From NCBI RefSeq assembly GCF_001653455.1, contig NZ_CP011486.1, forward strand, positions 1,240,001 through 1,304,000: DNA of 64,000 nucleotides. Direction: 5' to 3'. The DNA comes from Helicobacter pylori (GTDB taxonomy: Bacteria; Campylobacterota; Campylobacteria; Campylobacterales; Helicobacteraceae). Position 1 is the stretch's first letter. Each line of letters opens with the position of its first letter. Under the pieces are notes generated by a model. That model had not been told where the DNA came from, did not search any database, and saw nothing but the letters and a program-made list of their open reading frames with translations. A program made the position numbers and the translations under genes. This document shows positions 48,048 to 57,023 of this stretch, one piece after another.

Positions 48048-50135
48048 ATGAAAATCAAAAAGGCTCTCTTACTCTCCCTTTCTCTCATAGCTTCGCTATC
48101 AAGGGCTGAAGACGATGGCTTTTATACAAGCGTGGGCTATCAAATCGGTGAAGCCGCTCAAATGGTTAAAAACACCGGAGCGATACAAAGCCTTGAGAAT
48201 AGAGTTGAACAACTAAACAACCTTTTAAACCAATACAATTACTTAAACTCCTTAGTCAATCTAGCCAGCACGCCCAGCGCGATCACCGGTGCGATCAACA
48301 ATTTAAGCTCTAGTGCCATTAATCTCACTAGCGGTACCACCACTTCCCCGGCCTATCAAGCTGTGGCTTTAGCGCTCAATGCCGCTGTGGGCATGTGGCA
48401 AGTCATAGCCTTTGGCATTAGCTGTGGCCCTGGCCCTAATCTTGGCCCAGAACATTTAGAGAATGGAGGCGTTCGAACGTTTGATAACACGCCAAACTAC
48501 AGCTACAACACCGGTAGCGGGACGACCACCACCAATTGCAATGGAGCGAGTAATGTAGGGCCTAATGGCATTCTATCTAGCAGCGAATACCAAGTTCTCA
48601 ACACCGCTTATCAAACTATCCAAACCGCTCTAAACCAAAATCAAGGGGGCGGTATGCCTGCCTTGAACGGATCTAAAAAAATGGTAGTCAGCATCAATCA
48701 AACTTTCACAAGAAACCCCACAACAGAATACACTTATGCAAATGGAAGCGGCAATTATTATTCAGGCGGATCTTCAATCCCAATTCAACTAAGAATTAGC
48801 AGTGTCAATGACGCTGAAAACCTTTTGCAACAAGCCGCTACCATCATCAATGTCCTTACCACTCAAAACCCGCATGTGAATGGTGGCGGTGGGGCATGGG
48901 GTTTTGGCGGCAAGACCGGGACTGTGATGGATATTTTTGGCGATAGTTTTAACGCTATTAACGAGATGATTAAAAACGCTCAAACCGCCCTAGAAAAAAC
49001 CCAACAACTCAACGCTAATGAAAACACCCAAATCACGCAACCAGATAATTTCAACCCCTACACTTCTAAAGACACACAATTCGCTCAAGAAATGCTCAAC
49101 AGAGCGAACGCTCAAGCAGAGATTTTAAGCCTAGCCCAACAAGTAGCGAACAATTTCCACAGCATTCAAGGGCCTATCCAAGGCGATTTAGAAGAATGCA
49201 CCGCAGGATCGGCTGGCGTGATTAACGACAACACTTATGGTTCAGGTTGCGCGTTTGTGAAAGAGACTCTCAATTCTTTGGAGCAACACACCGCTTATTA
49301 TGGCAACCAGGTCAATCAAGAAAAAGCTTTGGCTCAAACCATTTTGAATTTTAAAGAAGCCCTTAGTGCTCTAAACAAGGACTCAAAAACGATCAACAGC
49401 AATCTCTCTCATTTGCCTAACGCTAAGTCTCTCCAAAACATGACGCATGCAGTTCAAAACCCTAATTCCCCAGAAGGTTTGCTCACTTATTCTTTGGATA
49501 CCAACAAATACGACCAGCTCCAAACCATTAGGCAAGAATTAGGTAAAAACCCCTTTAGGAAAGTGGGCATCGTCAGCTCTCAAACCAACAACGGCGCGAT
49601 GAACGGCATTGGCGTGCAAGTGGGCTACAAACAATTCTTTGGTAAAAAAAGGAATTGGGGGTTAAGATACTACGGCTTTTTTGATTACAACCACGCCTTT
49701 ATCAAATCTAACTTTTTCAACTCCGCTTCTGATGTGTGGACTTATGGCGTGGGCATGGACGCTCTTTATAACTTCATCAACGACAAAAACACCAACTTTT
49801 TAGGCAAGAACAACAAGCTTTCTGTGGGGCTTTTTGGAGGCTTTGCGTTAGCCGGGACTTCGTGGCTCAATTCTGAGTATGTGAATTTGAACATGATGGG
49901 TAATATCTATAGCGCTAAGATGAATGTGGCTAATTTCCAATTTTTATTCAATTTGGGCTTGAGGATGAATCTCGCCAGACCCAAGAAAAAAGACAGCGAT
50001 CATAGCGCTCAGCATGGCATTGAATTAGGCGTGAAAATCCCTACCATTAACACCAATTACTATTCTTTCATGGGGGCTGAGCTCAAATACAGAAGGCTCT
50101 ATAGCCTTTTCTTAAACTATGTGTTCGCTTACTAG
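48048..50135 (+). CDS. Hop-family outer-membrane porin/adhesin (HopM/HopN type)
   Basis: The 695-residue protein has a signal peptide (cleavage about residue 20, after SRA), then the Hop N-terminal motif EDDGFYTSVGYQIGEAAQMV. A variable central domain has Cys pairs, and the C-terminal half forms the conserved beta-barrel ending YSLFLNYVFAY. Sequence and the position after tonB fit HopN; HopM and HopN are near-identical in reference strains, so I leave the symbol empty. The signal region has CT-rich sequence but no clean dinucleotide tract. AAAAGGAG precedes the ATG. Confidence 0.85.
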   Translation: MKIKKALLLSLSLIASLSRAEDDGFYTSVGYQIGEAAQMVKNTGAIQSLENRVEQLNNLLNQYNYLNSLVNLASTPSAITGAINNLSSSAINLTSGTTTSPAYQAVALALNAAVGMWQVIAFGISCGPGPNLGPEHLENGGVRTFDNTPNYSYNTGSGTTTTNCNGASNVGPNGILSSSEYQVLNTAYQTIQTALNQNQGGGMPALNGSKKMVVSINQTFTRNPTTEYTYANGSGNYYSGGSSIPIQLRISSVNDAENLLQQAATIINVLTTQNPHVNGGGGAWGFGGKTGTVMDIFGDSFNAINEMIKNAQTALEKTQQLNANENTQITQPDNFNPYTSKDTQFAQEMLNRANAQAEILSLAQQVANNFHSIQGPIQGDLEECTAGSAGVINDNTYGSGCAFVKETLNSLEQHTAYYGNQVNQEKALAQTILNFKEALSALNKDSKTINSNLSHLPNAKSLQNMTHAVQNPNSPEGLLTYSLDTNKYDQLQTIRQELGKNPFRKVGIVSSQTNNGAMNGIGVQVGYKQFFGKKRNWGLRYYGFFDYNHAFIKSNFFNSASDVWTYGVGMDALYNFINDKNTNFLGKNNKLSVGLFGGFALAGTSWLNSEYVNLNMMGNIYSAKMNVANFQFLFNLGLRMNLARPKKKDSDHSAQHGIELGVKIPTINTNYYSFMGAELKYRRLYSLFLNYVFAY

Positions 50136-50141
50136 GTGGTG

Positions 50142-50166
50142 CAATTCTCTCTTTAAGAGAGAATTG
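50142..50166 (+). terminator. Perfect hairpin after the hop gene
   Basis: CAATTCTCTC and GAGAGAATTG form a perfect ten-pair stem around TTTAA, six bases after the hop stop. There is no following U-run, so it may be a rho-independent-like terminator lacking a tail or a 3'-protecting hairpin. Confidence 0.55.
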
Positions 50167-50423
50167 ACACATAGTTCAACACTAAATCTAAAGCCAACAA
50201 TTTGATTAAGATCAAAGGCATTCGCTAAAGAAAAATACAGAAAATAAGAAATCCTGTAAAGATAGCCAAAACCTGCATGCTCACATCAAAACAAAGAATG
50301 GGGCTTTAGTTTTCTCTCTATTACAAGCATGGCAACTTATTGGATATTATTCTTGTCTTTAGTCGGCTTAGTTTTTGTGAAACCGCCCCTTCCTAAAGCA
50401 AGAGGCTTCCTAACTAAAGCGTC

Positions 50424-50451
50424 CCAACGGACACTAACCAACGGACACTAA
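50424..50451. repeat. Tandem 14-base duplication
   Basis: CCAACGGACACTAA occurs twice without interruption (50424-50437, 50438-50451) within the 597-base gene-free stretch downstream of the hop gene. It may mark slippage or a recombination scar. Confidence 0.8.
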
Positions 50452-50538
50452 CATGAAAGGCTTTGTTCTTTAAAGTCTGCATGGACATTCCCTGCCCCAA
50501 AAAGACTAGAGATACTTTGCTATCTTTTAGTTTAAATA

Positions 50539-50588
50539 TAGCCTAACGGCTATGCACTACTTGCATCTTCTCGCCCTAAAGGACGGAG
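50539..50588 (+). mobile_element. Probable IS605/IS200-family right-end remnant
   Basis: Three small hairpins follow each other: TAGCC/GGCTA (50539-50552), TGCA/TGCA (50553-50565), and the imperfect CTCGCCCTAAAGGACGGAG (50570-50588), followed by TTTTTCGTGCT. This resembles right ends of IS605-type elements, where the last part of tnpB and its guide-RNA scaffold lie. No tnpA, tnpB or left end is present. The rest of 50136-50732 contains no gene. Call is by pattern memory. Confidence 0.45.
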
Positions 50589-50732
50589 TTTTTCGTGCTG
50601 TCGGGATAAAATGGGAATTTTAGCTTTGTTTAATGCCTTTGTGGGTGCGCTGTCTTTTTGCAAAATCTTTTCAATATTTTGTATTCCCCCTTTTTCAAAA
50701 CACAATCCCTTATAAATTCAACTATTTTAAAA

Positions 50733-51722
50733 TCACTTAATCAAAACATGTAAAAATTCTTTGGTGTGCGTGGCTTTGTGGGCGCGCGCGTTGTCCGCTT
50801 TAAAACGCATGTAAGTTTTGGTGGCTAAAGAGTAAGCGCCGTATTTTTTTAAGATATTTCTAATCTCTATTTCATTCATAAGCCCTTCATTGTTATAACT
50901 TAAAAAAATGTATTTGAATCGTGCTTTTTTGATCAAGTTTTCAAAGGCGTTTAAGATTTTAGCACGAGAGCAAAACGATGATTTCTGGTAATGGGGCAAG
51001 CCGGTTTTACCTTTTGGGATAAAGGGCGTATAAGCAGCAATCGTGTTTAACAAATGGTAATTCGCCCCGTATTGTCTCGCATTGTAAGGGGGGTCTAAAT
51101 ACAAAATATCCCCCGAAATCTTTTCAATCAAATCGCTAGAATCCTGCTGATACACTTCGTTAGCGTTTAAACTCAAATCAAAATGAGCGCCTTCTAAGAT
51201 GAGTTCTTTTTGAGCGCTTTTTTTAAGGTGTTTTAAAAAAGCCCCATACACTGAAGCGGTGTTAGCCACCTTGTCCGCGCTCTCCAATAACGATGCGAGC
51301 AAAAAATAATACGCATGGCTATCAATATTTTGAGAACGCTTAAGCTCTTCAATTTTCAAGCGCATCGCATCAATTTTTTGAGCGTTTGTTTCGCTAAAAT
51401 ACTGCCTTGAACTCCCCCCTAAAGAATAATGCGAATAAATAAAGCCCTTTTTTAAAGCAACGCTATTGAGCCTATCAATAAGCTCTTGTTTGTTAGGGAT
51501 CTCTTGAATGTTTGCAATATAATTTTGATTCAAAACAAAGCTATAATACTCCAAATCATTAGAAACAATCTTTTTTGCAACGCCCTTAAACGCGCGCCCC
51601 ACAATGCCTGTCCCAGCGAATAGATCGCAAAAAACCGCGCCAGAGAGATCATTGCCCACAACCGCATGGATATTTTCTTTAATAAAGGGAATGAGCTTGT
51701 ATTTAGAGCCGATGTAGTTCAT
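50733..51722 (-). CDS. hpyIM: Type II adenine-specific DNA methyltransferase (CATG, M.HpyI)
   Basis: The 329-residue enzyme has the D12-class order: motif X NYIGSKYKLIPFI at the N-terminus, SAM-binding motif DLFAGTG (33-39), and catalytic DPPY (210-213 in LYLDPPYNARQYG). It is the known partner of iceA1 and methylates adenine in CATG, protecting the host from a NlaIII-type nuclease. It is eight bases downstream of iceA1. No frameshift was seen, so both activities may be present. Confidence 0.92.
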   Translation of the reverse strand: MNYIGSKYKLIPFIKENIHAVVGNDLSGAVFCDLFAGTGIVGRAFKGVAKKIVSNDLEYYSFVLNQNYIANIQEIPNKQELIDRLNSVALKKGFIYSHYSLGGSSRQYFSETNAQKIDAMRLKIEELKRSQNIDSHAYYFLLASLLESADKVANTASVYGAFLKHLKKSAQKELILEGAHFDLSLNANEVYQQDSSDLIEKISGDILYLDPPYNARQYGANYHLLNTIAAYTPFIPKGKTGLPHYQKSSFCSRAKILNAFENLIKKARFKYIFLSYNNEGLMNEIEIRNILKKYGAYSLATKTYMRFKADNARAHKATHTKEFLHVLIK

Positions 51723-51730
51723 TGCAACAA

Positions 51731-52417
51731 CTATAGAGTGGTTTTTTGATGGTATCCAATTTGATACCCCTCATGATAGCCTTTTTGATACCCTTCATTA
51801 TATATCTTGTCATTACAAATTTTCTTGTATTGTATGGGGTCATACTGGTAACAACCCACACAGCCATCATATTCAGCCTCCCCCTCGTAGAAAGGATAAC
51901 GATTGCCAGGAATTTTTGTTGCATCAAATCTATAGCCAGTTTCTTTACATTCTTTACAAATTTGGCGTTTCTTGTCATTACAAGCCTTACATAAAGCTTG
52001 AAAATCATCAAAAGCCTGCATGCTTAAATTAGAAACTCTTGGATCATCCTTGCAACCATCTTTATGATCTACCTCTATCTTAGTGTTTTCAGAGTTGCCA
52101 CGCACACCGCACATCGCACAACATTGTTGGCTATAGTAATTTTTAATGTCTTGACGGATACTTTGGTTAAAAACACATTCGGTATTATAGCCATTCAAAC
52201 GCATTCTATCAATAGAATTTCCTAGAGTTTGCTCCTTATCAAATTCTAAGTTAAATTCTTTAGCTATAGATGAGTTCTTTCTGCACCAACTCCCCCCATT
52301 ACCTAGCTGTAATCCTTGATATTTTCCTACAAATTCTGTAACGCTTACCCAACGACTCACCCCATTGTTATCAGGTTGAGCAAGTTCTAAAAATAACTCT
52401 TTTTTACTTTTATTCAT
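51731..52417 (-). CDS. iceA1: IceA1, NlaIII-type HNH restriction endonuclease (full length)
   Basis: The 228-residue protein is an intact reading frame, whereas iceA1 is broken in many strains. It has an HNH/beta-beta-alpha-metal core: CCAMCGVRGN (C100, C103), VDHKDG (D117, H118), N130, and LCKACNDKK (C143, C146, N147), with further Cys pairs ICKEC and CVGC as likely zinc sites. It is predicted to cut CATG. The C-terminus has a curious GY-rich repeat (NEGYQKGYHEGYQIGYH), encoded by repetitive DNA. Confidence 0.9.
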   Translation of the reverse strand: MNKSKKELFLELAQPDNNGVSRWVSVTEFVGKYQGLQLGNGGSWCRKNSSIAKEFNLEFDKEQTLGNSIDRMRLNGYNTECVFNQSIRQDIKNYYSQQCCAMCGVRGNSENTKIEVDHKDGCKDDPRVSNLSMQAFDDFQALCKACNDKKRQICKECKETGYRFDATKIPGNRYPFYEGEAEYDGCVGCYQYDPIQYKKICNDKIYNEGYQKGYHEGYQIGYHQKTTL

Positions 52418-52503
52418 CTTTAAAAAACCTCTTCTTTATAAATTTTAGGGTCAAAATAACCCACCAACCATAGCACAAATGAGATCAACTACTTATCTAA
52501 AAC

Positions 52504-53052
52504 CTAACAATCCTTTATAATGATTTTAGCTTTAGCGCTCACAGCCGTAGAGCCTGTGGGCAAATCTGAAAGCACCACGGCATTAGCCCCAATCTTTGCG
52601 CCATCGCCTATACAAATCGCGCCCAAAACCTTAGCCCCCGCCCCCACTACCACACGATTACCCAAAGTAGGGTGGCGCTTACCCTTAAATTTTCCCGTGC
52701 CCCCTAGAGTTACGCCATGATAAATGGTAACATCATCTCCAATCTCTGTGGTCTCGCCAATCACCACGCCCATGCCATGATCGATAAAAAGCCCTCGCCC
52801 AATCTTAGCACCCGGATGGATTTCTATCCCAGTAATCAAGCGCGCCAGCTGAGAAAGCGCGCGTGCAATAAAATAAAACCCACGCTTGTGCAACGCATGC
52901 GCTAATCGGTGGCAAAGCAGCGCATGAATACCTGGATAAAGCAAGAAAACCTCCCACTTATTCCTAGCCGCCGGATCTTCTTGCAAAACGCGCTCCAAGC
53001 TATAAGATAAATCCTTTATGATAGAGTTTGTTTGTGTATTTTTCCCCTTCAT
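52504..53052 (-). CDS. cysE: Serine O-acetyltransferase
   Basis: CysE acetylates serine in cysteine synthesis. The 182-residue protein has the left-handed beta-helix with hexapeptide repeats and the signature [20 protein letters not shown], then [20 protein letters not shown] with catalytic His. It lacks the long N-terminal helical domain of enteric CysE. The ATG follows GAGAGG in the 3' end of an iceA-like fragment, so the upstream region of cysE appears replaced. Confidence 0.94.
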   Translation of the reverse strand: MKGKNTQTNSIIKDLSYSLERVLQEDPAARNKWEVFLLYPGIHALLCHRLAHALHKRGFYFIARALSQLARLITGIEIHPGAKIGRGLFIDHGMGVVIGETTEIGDDVTIYHGVTLGGTGKFKGKRHPTLGNRVVVGAGAKVLGAICIGDGAKIGANAVVLSDLPTGSTAVSAKAKIIIKDC

Positions 53053-53118
53053 TTAAGTTCCTCTCCCATAAAAAGAACAGCGATTGCTAGGAATTTTTGC
53101 ATCCAATAAAATATTAGA
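53053..53118 (-). pseudogene. Fragment of an iceA-like gene abutting cysE
   Basis: A 21-codon open stretch reads NILLDAKIPSNRCSFYGRGT and stops with TAA directly before the cysE ATG. It resembles residues 164-180 of IceA1 here (FDATKIPGNRYPFYEGE), and the DNA match includes GATTGC.AGGAATTTTTG. It appears to be a leftover of a second NlaIII-like gene or of a duplication of iceA1. Confidence 0.6.
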
Positions 53119-53184
53119 TCAACAATCCTTTCTAAATTATTGTTCAAGAATTGGTTATATGCGCTTTTATTGTTATCGGCACTG

Positions 53185-53409
53185 ATGAAAACATTTCTCA
53201 AACCACTAGACATTGGCTATCCTTTCAAATTGTTTATTGTATTGGTATCTTACACTAATTATTATAGAGATAAAAGAAACCAAGAAATAACGATACAAGA
53301 ACCAATAAAACACACCAATGCACGCTATAAAATCGCTAAAAAAACACAAACCCCCATAACAACAACCCAACAACAACCCAATCCAAACCCAAAAAAAGTT
53401 AAAAACTAA
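53185..53409 (+). CDS. Doubtful small membrane-associated ORF
   Basis: A 74-codon frame begins MKTFLKPLDIGYPFKLFIVL, followed by a short charged part and a Thr/Gln/Pro/Asn-rich tail (ITTTQQQPNPNP). It has no convincing ribosome site, and the tail matches the A/C-rich, G-poor composition of nearby noncoding DNA. It may be spurious. The rest of 53119-53495 shows no feature. Confidence 0.2.
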   Translation: MKTFLKPLDIGYPFKLFIVLVSYTNYYRDKRNQEITIQEPIKHTNARYKIAKKTQTPITTTQQQPNPNPKKVKN

Positions 53410-53495
53410 AACAACCCAACCAAAGCCTATCGCCACTAAAACAAAATATCAAGAGAATTCTTCCCAATAATCCTAAAGCACGCTAATGGAAGCAT

Positions 53496-54377
53496 TCAAA
53501 ACACCACCGTTTTGTTTTCATGCACAAAGACTCTGTCTTCTAAAACGAGTTTTAACGCCCTAGCCAAAACCAGTTTTTCTATATCCTTACCCGCTAGGCG
53601 CATTTTTTCCACGCTGTAATTGTGGTTAATGGGCAGAGTGTCTTGTATGATAATTGGCCCTGCATCAAGGCTTTCATTCACAAAATGCGCCGTGGCCCCA
53701 ATGACCTTCACGCCCCTTTCAAACGCTTGCTGGTAAGGGTTAGCCCCAATGAATGCGGGCAAGAAACTATGATGGATATTTAGGATCTGGTTTTCATAGC
53801 GCTTTGTAAAATCATGGCTTAAAATGCGCATGTATTTGGCTAAAACGAGCAAGTCTGCGCTGACTTTATGCTTTAATTCCAAGTCTTTGATGATTTCTAA
53901 AATTTTTTTTTCATGCAAAGTTTGGTTAGTGCAAGGCGCATAAAAATAAGGGATGTCAAATTTTTCCACTAAAGGGCGTAAAATCTCATAATTAGCGATA
54001 ACGCCTAAAACTTGAGCGTCTAATTCCCCCCCATACACTCTAAGAAGCAAATCCCCTAAACAATGGCTCTCTTTAGTAGCGAGTAAAACAATGTTTTTTT
54101 TGCGCGTTAAAATGACTTCAATGGATAGCTCTTTAAAATTTTCTAAAGCTTTAAAAAGGGCGGTTTTTAAGGATCGCTCTTCTTGTTCTTTGATTCCAAC
54201 ATTCAAGGGTGTAATTTCTTTTTGGATTTTTAGCCGCATGAAGAAGCGTTGTTTTAAAGGATCAACAAATTCATCGTTTTTAACGATATTATAGCCCTTG
54301 TTAGCGATAACGCTACTAATCGCACTCACCAGACCTTTAGCGTCTTTGGCTTGAATCTTTAAAATAAATTCTAACAT
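53496..54377 (-). CDS. purU: Formyltetrahydrofolate deformylase
   Basis: PurU hydrolyses 10-formyl-THF to formate and THF. The 293-residue protein has an N-terminal ACT domain (about 1-85) and a formyltransferase-fold domain with IHHSFLPAFIGANPYQQAFE and TAHFVNESLDAGPIIIQDTL, which carry the Asn/His/Asp set. It is three bases downstream of sppA. Confidence 0.93.
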   Translation of the reverse strand: MLEFILKIQAKDAKGLVSAISSVIANKGYNIVKNDEFVDPLKQRFFMRLKIQKEITPLNVGIKEQEERSLKTALFKALENFKELSIEVILTRKKNIVLLATKESHCLGDLLLRVYGGELDAQVLGVIANYEILRPLVEKFDIPYFYAPCTNQTLHEKKILEIIKDLELKHKVSADLLVLAKYMRILSHDFTKRYENQILNIHHSFLPAFIGANPYQQAFERGVKVIGATAHFVNESLDAGPIIIQDTLPINHNYSVEKMRLAGKDIEKLVLARALKLVLEDRVFVHENKTVVF

Positions 54378-54379
54378 TT

Positions 54380-55258
54380 TTATCTCATTAATAATTGATA
54401 GCCAAGCGCTTGCGTGATGATATGACTCGCTGATTGCGTGGCTTTTTCAATAAAACGCTCCATAGGGCTTTTTTCTAGCCAATAAGCTTTTTTAACCTTG
54501 CTCAATTCCATCAAACGATTTTGGGCTTGCTTAATCGTGCTGATTTTATCAATGAGCTTTAATTTTAGAGCGTTTTGGGCGCTAAAAACTTTCCCTTCAG
54601 CAAAATTTTTATAATCCTTAGCGTCTAGTTTTCTGGCCTTAGCGACATCATTCACAAACATTTGGTATTGCTCATTGACTAAATTTTGCAAAAAATCCTT
54701 TTCGTTCGGTTTCCACGCCCTAGTGAAAGTGCCTATTTCTTTATACTCGCCCGCATGCACGCCTTGAGTGGCTACGCCGACTTTATTGAGCAAATCTTCC
54801 ACATTCGCGCCGGAAAAAATCACCCCAATAGAGCCGATCAAGCTCGCTTTAGAGGCATAAACTTCACTCGCTTGCATGCCCGCATAATAACTCCCGCTCG
54901 CCATAACCCCCCTAGCATACGCTAAAACGGGCATTTTTTGCTTCAAATCAGCGATTTTTTCGCTCAATTCCACGCTCGCTGACACAGCTCCACCAGGAGA
55001 GTCAATCAACAATAAAACGCCCTTAATGCTAGGGGTTTTTAAAATCTTATCCACTTCTTTGTCAAAATCTTCTGCGCTAAAAATCGCCCCATTCAAATAG
55101 AGTTTGGCGAGGTTGGGTGGGTTGCTTGGCGCGCTTTCTTTAGCGCTAAAAAAGACTAACACAATGAGTAATAGCACAAACGACTTGAAATACTTCGTGA
55201 TAAAATCTAAAGGCATAATCACTAAAGCCTTAAAGATTTTTTGAATGAAACTCCACAT
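54380..55258 (-). CDS. sppA: Signal peptide peptidase SppA (short form)
   Basis: SppA degrades cleaved signal peptides in the membrane. The 292-residue protein has an N-terminal membrane helix (about 25-40), LLIDSPGGAVSAS, the nucleophile Ser in GVMASGSYYAG (S121), and the general-base Lys in HAGEYKEIGTF. It is the short, one-domain form. It is linked to purU. Confidence 0.93.
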   Translation of the reverse strand: MWSFIQKIFKALVIMPLDFITKYFKSFVLLLIVLVFFSAKESAPSNPPNLAKLYLNGAIFSAEDFDKEVDKILKTPSIKGVLLLIDSPGGAVSASVELSEKIADLKQKMPVLAYARGVMASGSYYAGMQASEVYASKASLIGSIGVIFSGANVEDLLNKVGVATQGVHAGEYKEIGTFTRAWKPNEKDFLQNLVNEQYQMFVNDVAKARKLDAKDYKNFAEGKVFSAQNALKLKLIDKISTIKQAQNRLMELSKVKKAYWLEKSPMERFIEKATQSASHIITQALGYQLLMR

Positions 55259-55328
55259 GCAATTTTTCCTGAACTTAAAATTTGACCATAAGAGTGTATT
55301 ATACTTTAAATGTTTTAAGGATTAAATC

Positions 55329-55568
55329 ATGGCGTGTAAATTTTGCCCTAAGATAAGGAAAACGGATTGGATTTTTATTTTAGTGGCGGCTTTGGGTTTT
55401 TATTTAGCCAATAAGCTAGGGTATGTGCCCAAATTCACCCCTACTTCAAAAACCCCGCATTCTGTTCAAAAGCCTAGCGCCGAAGAAGAAAGGAAAAAGC
55501 GTTTTATAGAGCTGCAAAAAGCATGCTTATTGCATAAAGACAAAAAGGCATGCGAAGAGATTTTTTAA
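55329..55568 (+). CDS. Small single-pass membrane protein, conserved hypothetical
   Basis: The 79-residue protein has one membrane segment (IFILVAALGFYLANKLGYVP, about 17-36) and a charged C-terminal region with four Cys overall, including CKFCPK near the start and CLLHKDKKACEE at the end. A metal or redox role is possible but unproven. A TATACT box precedes it. Confidence 0.65.
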   Translation: MACKFCPKIRKTDWIFILVAALGFYLANKLGYVPKFTPTSKTPHSVQKPSAEEERKKRFIELQKACLLHKDKKACEEIF

Positions 55569-55584
55569 TGACTTTTATTGTTTT

Positions 55585-55599
55585 TTACCTTTAAGGTAA
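55585..55599 (+). terminator. Palindrome after the small membrane gene
   Basis: TTACCTTTAAGGTAA is a perfect short palindrome followed by TTTTGCTT, 17 bases beyond the stop; a weak terminator is possible. Confidence 0.35.
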
Positions 55600-55814
55600 T
55601 TTTGCTTATTAAGTGTTTTAACGCACTCTTTTGGCGTGTCAAAAAGCTTTCATTCATGATGATTTTTTAACCTCCAAACTCCCCTATAACCCCAAAATTT
55701 AGGCACTCTTAAGCTAAGTCTAAGTCTACTATAATCAAAAGATTTTAAGGGAAACTTAAATTGTATTTATATTTGAGAATTTGATAAAAATATTAAAGGA
55801 AAATATATTATATC

Positions 55815-56501
55815 ATGAAAGCTTTTAAGGTTGATTTAAGCAGTAGTGAAAATCAAAGCATTTTAAAACCCAGCACACGCTATTCTCTTTCTAACCAAAC
55901 CCATCAAGCTAGTGAAGTAGCTAGAAAAATTTACGAACTCATTAAAAACGCCAAATATTCTAACGACAATATCATTTTAAACCACAATGAAATTAAAGAA
56001 GCCTTTTTTAGCCCGTTCAAACCGCAGCTAAAAACCGCTCAAGTGTTCCTATCGCATTCGCATGTAGACAGAAATAAGGCTTTAGAGGTTAAAAACTATT
56101 TAGAAATCCAAACAAAATGCAAAGTGTTTATAGACTCTCTCTTTTGGGATTATAAAAACGATGTCTTAAACGAATTGGAAAAATACGATGATATAAGCGA
56201 GATTGAAGACGCTTTCACGCTCATTCTCAGGGAGTCTTTACAAGATATGATTGAAAAATGCCCTTATTTCGTGTTTTTACAGAGCGAAAACAGCGTTTCT
56301 AATCAAGGGCTATCGCAAATCACTTATTTCGCATGGATCTATGAAGAATTAAAAATCGCTAACACTCTTATAGCTAGCACCACTCTAAAAGAGTCACGCA
56401 TTAAAGCCATGCACGTTTCTTACGATGCCACAAACTTATTAAGGATGTTTAAACTTATCTCTCTTGATAGTTTGTGCAAAAAAATTTCTCCTAATCTATA
56501 A
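55815..56501 (+). CDS. TIR-like domain protein
   Basis: The 228-residue protein has a 75-residue N-terminal extension and then a TIR-like fold: AQVFLSHSHVDRNKALEVKN (strand A and BB-like loop), KVFIDSLFWDYKNDVLNELE, PYFVFLQSENS, and YFAWIYEELKIANTLI. W174 and E177/E178 match the W..E position of the TIR NADase catalytic Glu. Known bacterial TIR proteins act in phage defence or as effectors, cutting NAD. Whether this one is active is unknown. The SD AAAGGA is about 14 bases from the ATG. A lipoprotein and a membrane-protein gene follow. Confidence 0.7.
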   Translation: MKAFKVDLSSSENQSILKPSTRYSLSNQTHQASEVARKIYELIKNAKYSNDNIILNHNEIKEAFFSPFKPQLKTAQVFLSHSHVDRNKALEVKNYLEIQTKCKVFIDSLFWDYKNDVLNELEKYDDISEIEDAFTLILRESLQDMIEKCPYFVFLQSENSVSNQGLSQITYFAWIYEELKIANTLIASTTLKESRIKAMHVSYDATNLLRMFKLISLDSLCKKISPNL

Positions 56502-56514
56502 CAAAGGATACAAA

Positions 56515-57000
56515 ATGAAAACTTATCAAAAATTACTGAGTGCAAGCTGTTTGGCGTTGTATTTAGTGGGCTGTGGGAATAGTGGTAGCGGTGAATCGCC
56601 AATTGAGATGAGCGTGAATAGCAAAGGAGAGTTTCAGATCAACTCTAAAGTGGATAGCGTTACTATTCAAGGCGTGAAGCTTAATCGGGGTAATTGTGCT
56701 GTCAATTTTGTTCCAGTAAGAGAGGCACTTCAAATGGGTGTTTTAAGTCAAGTTACTCCAATCTCTATACAAGATTTTAAAGATATGGAAAGCGTTTATA
56801 AGACATTTGAAGATAATCAAAAGGAAAGGTTGGCAAACATAGAAAATAAAATTTCTCAATTAGAGCAAAAGGGTGTGATGATGGAATCTCAAACCCTTAA
56901 GTTTGGAGAAAAAATAGAGGGTATTTCTCAAGGGTGCGATATTATAGAAGCAGAAATACAAACCGACAAAGGTGCTTGGACTTTTAATTTTAACAGATAA
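56515..57000 (+). CDS. Conserved lipoprotein next to TIR-like gene
   Basis: The 161-residue protein has a lipoprotein signal with lipobox LYLVGC (Cys at about 20). The mature part has a beta-rich region (GEFQINSKVDSVTIQGVKLN) and a helical stretch (NQKERLANIENKISQLEQKG, about 101-120). I chose the ATG with AAAGGA before it; upstream in-frame codons overlap the TIR gene. It is 13 bases downstream of that gene. Function unknown. Confidence 0.75.
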   Translation: MKTYQKLLSASCLALYLVGCGNSGSGESPIEMSVNSKGEFQINSKVDSVTIQGVKLNRGNCAVNFVPVREALQMGVLSQVTPISIQDFKDMESVYKTFEDNQKERLANIENKISQLEQKGVMMESQTLKFGEKIEGISQGCDIIEAEIQTDKGAWTFNFNR

Positions 57001-57023
57001 ATCAGGCGAATATGGAGATAAAC

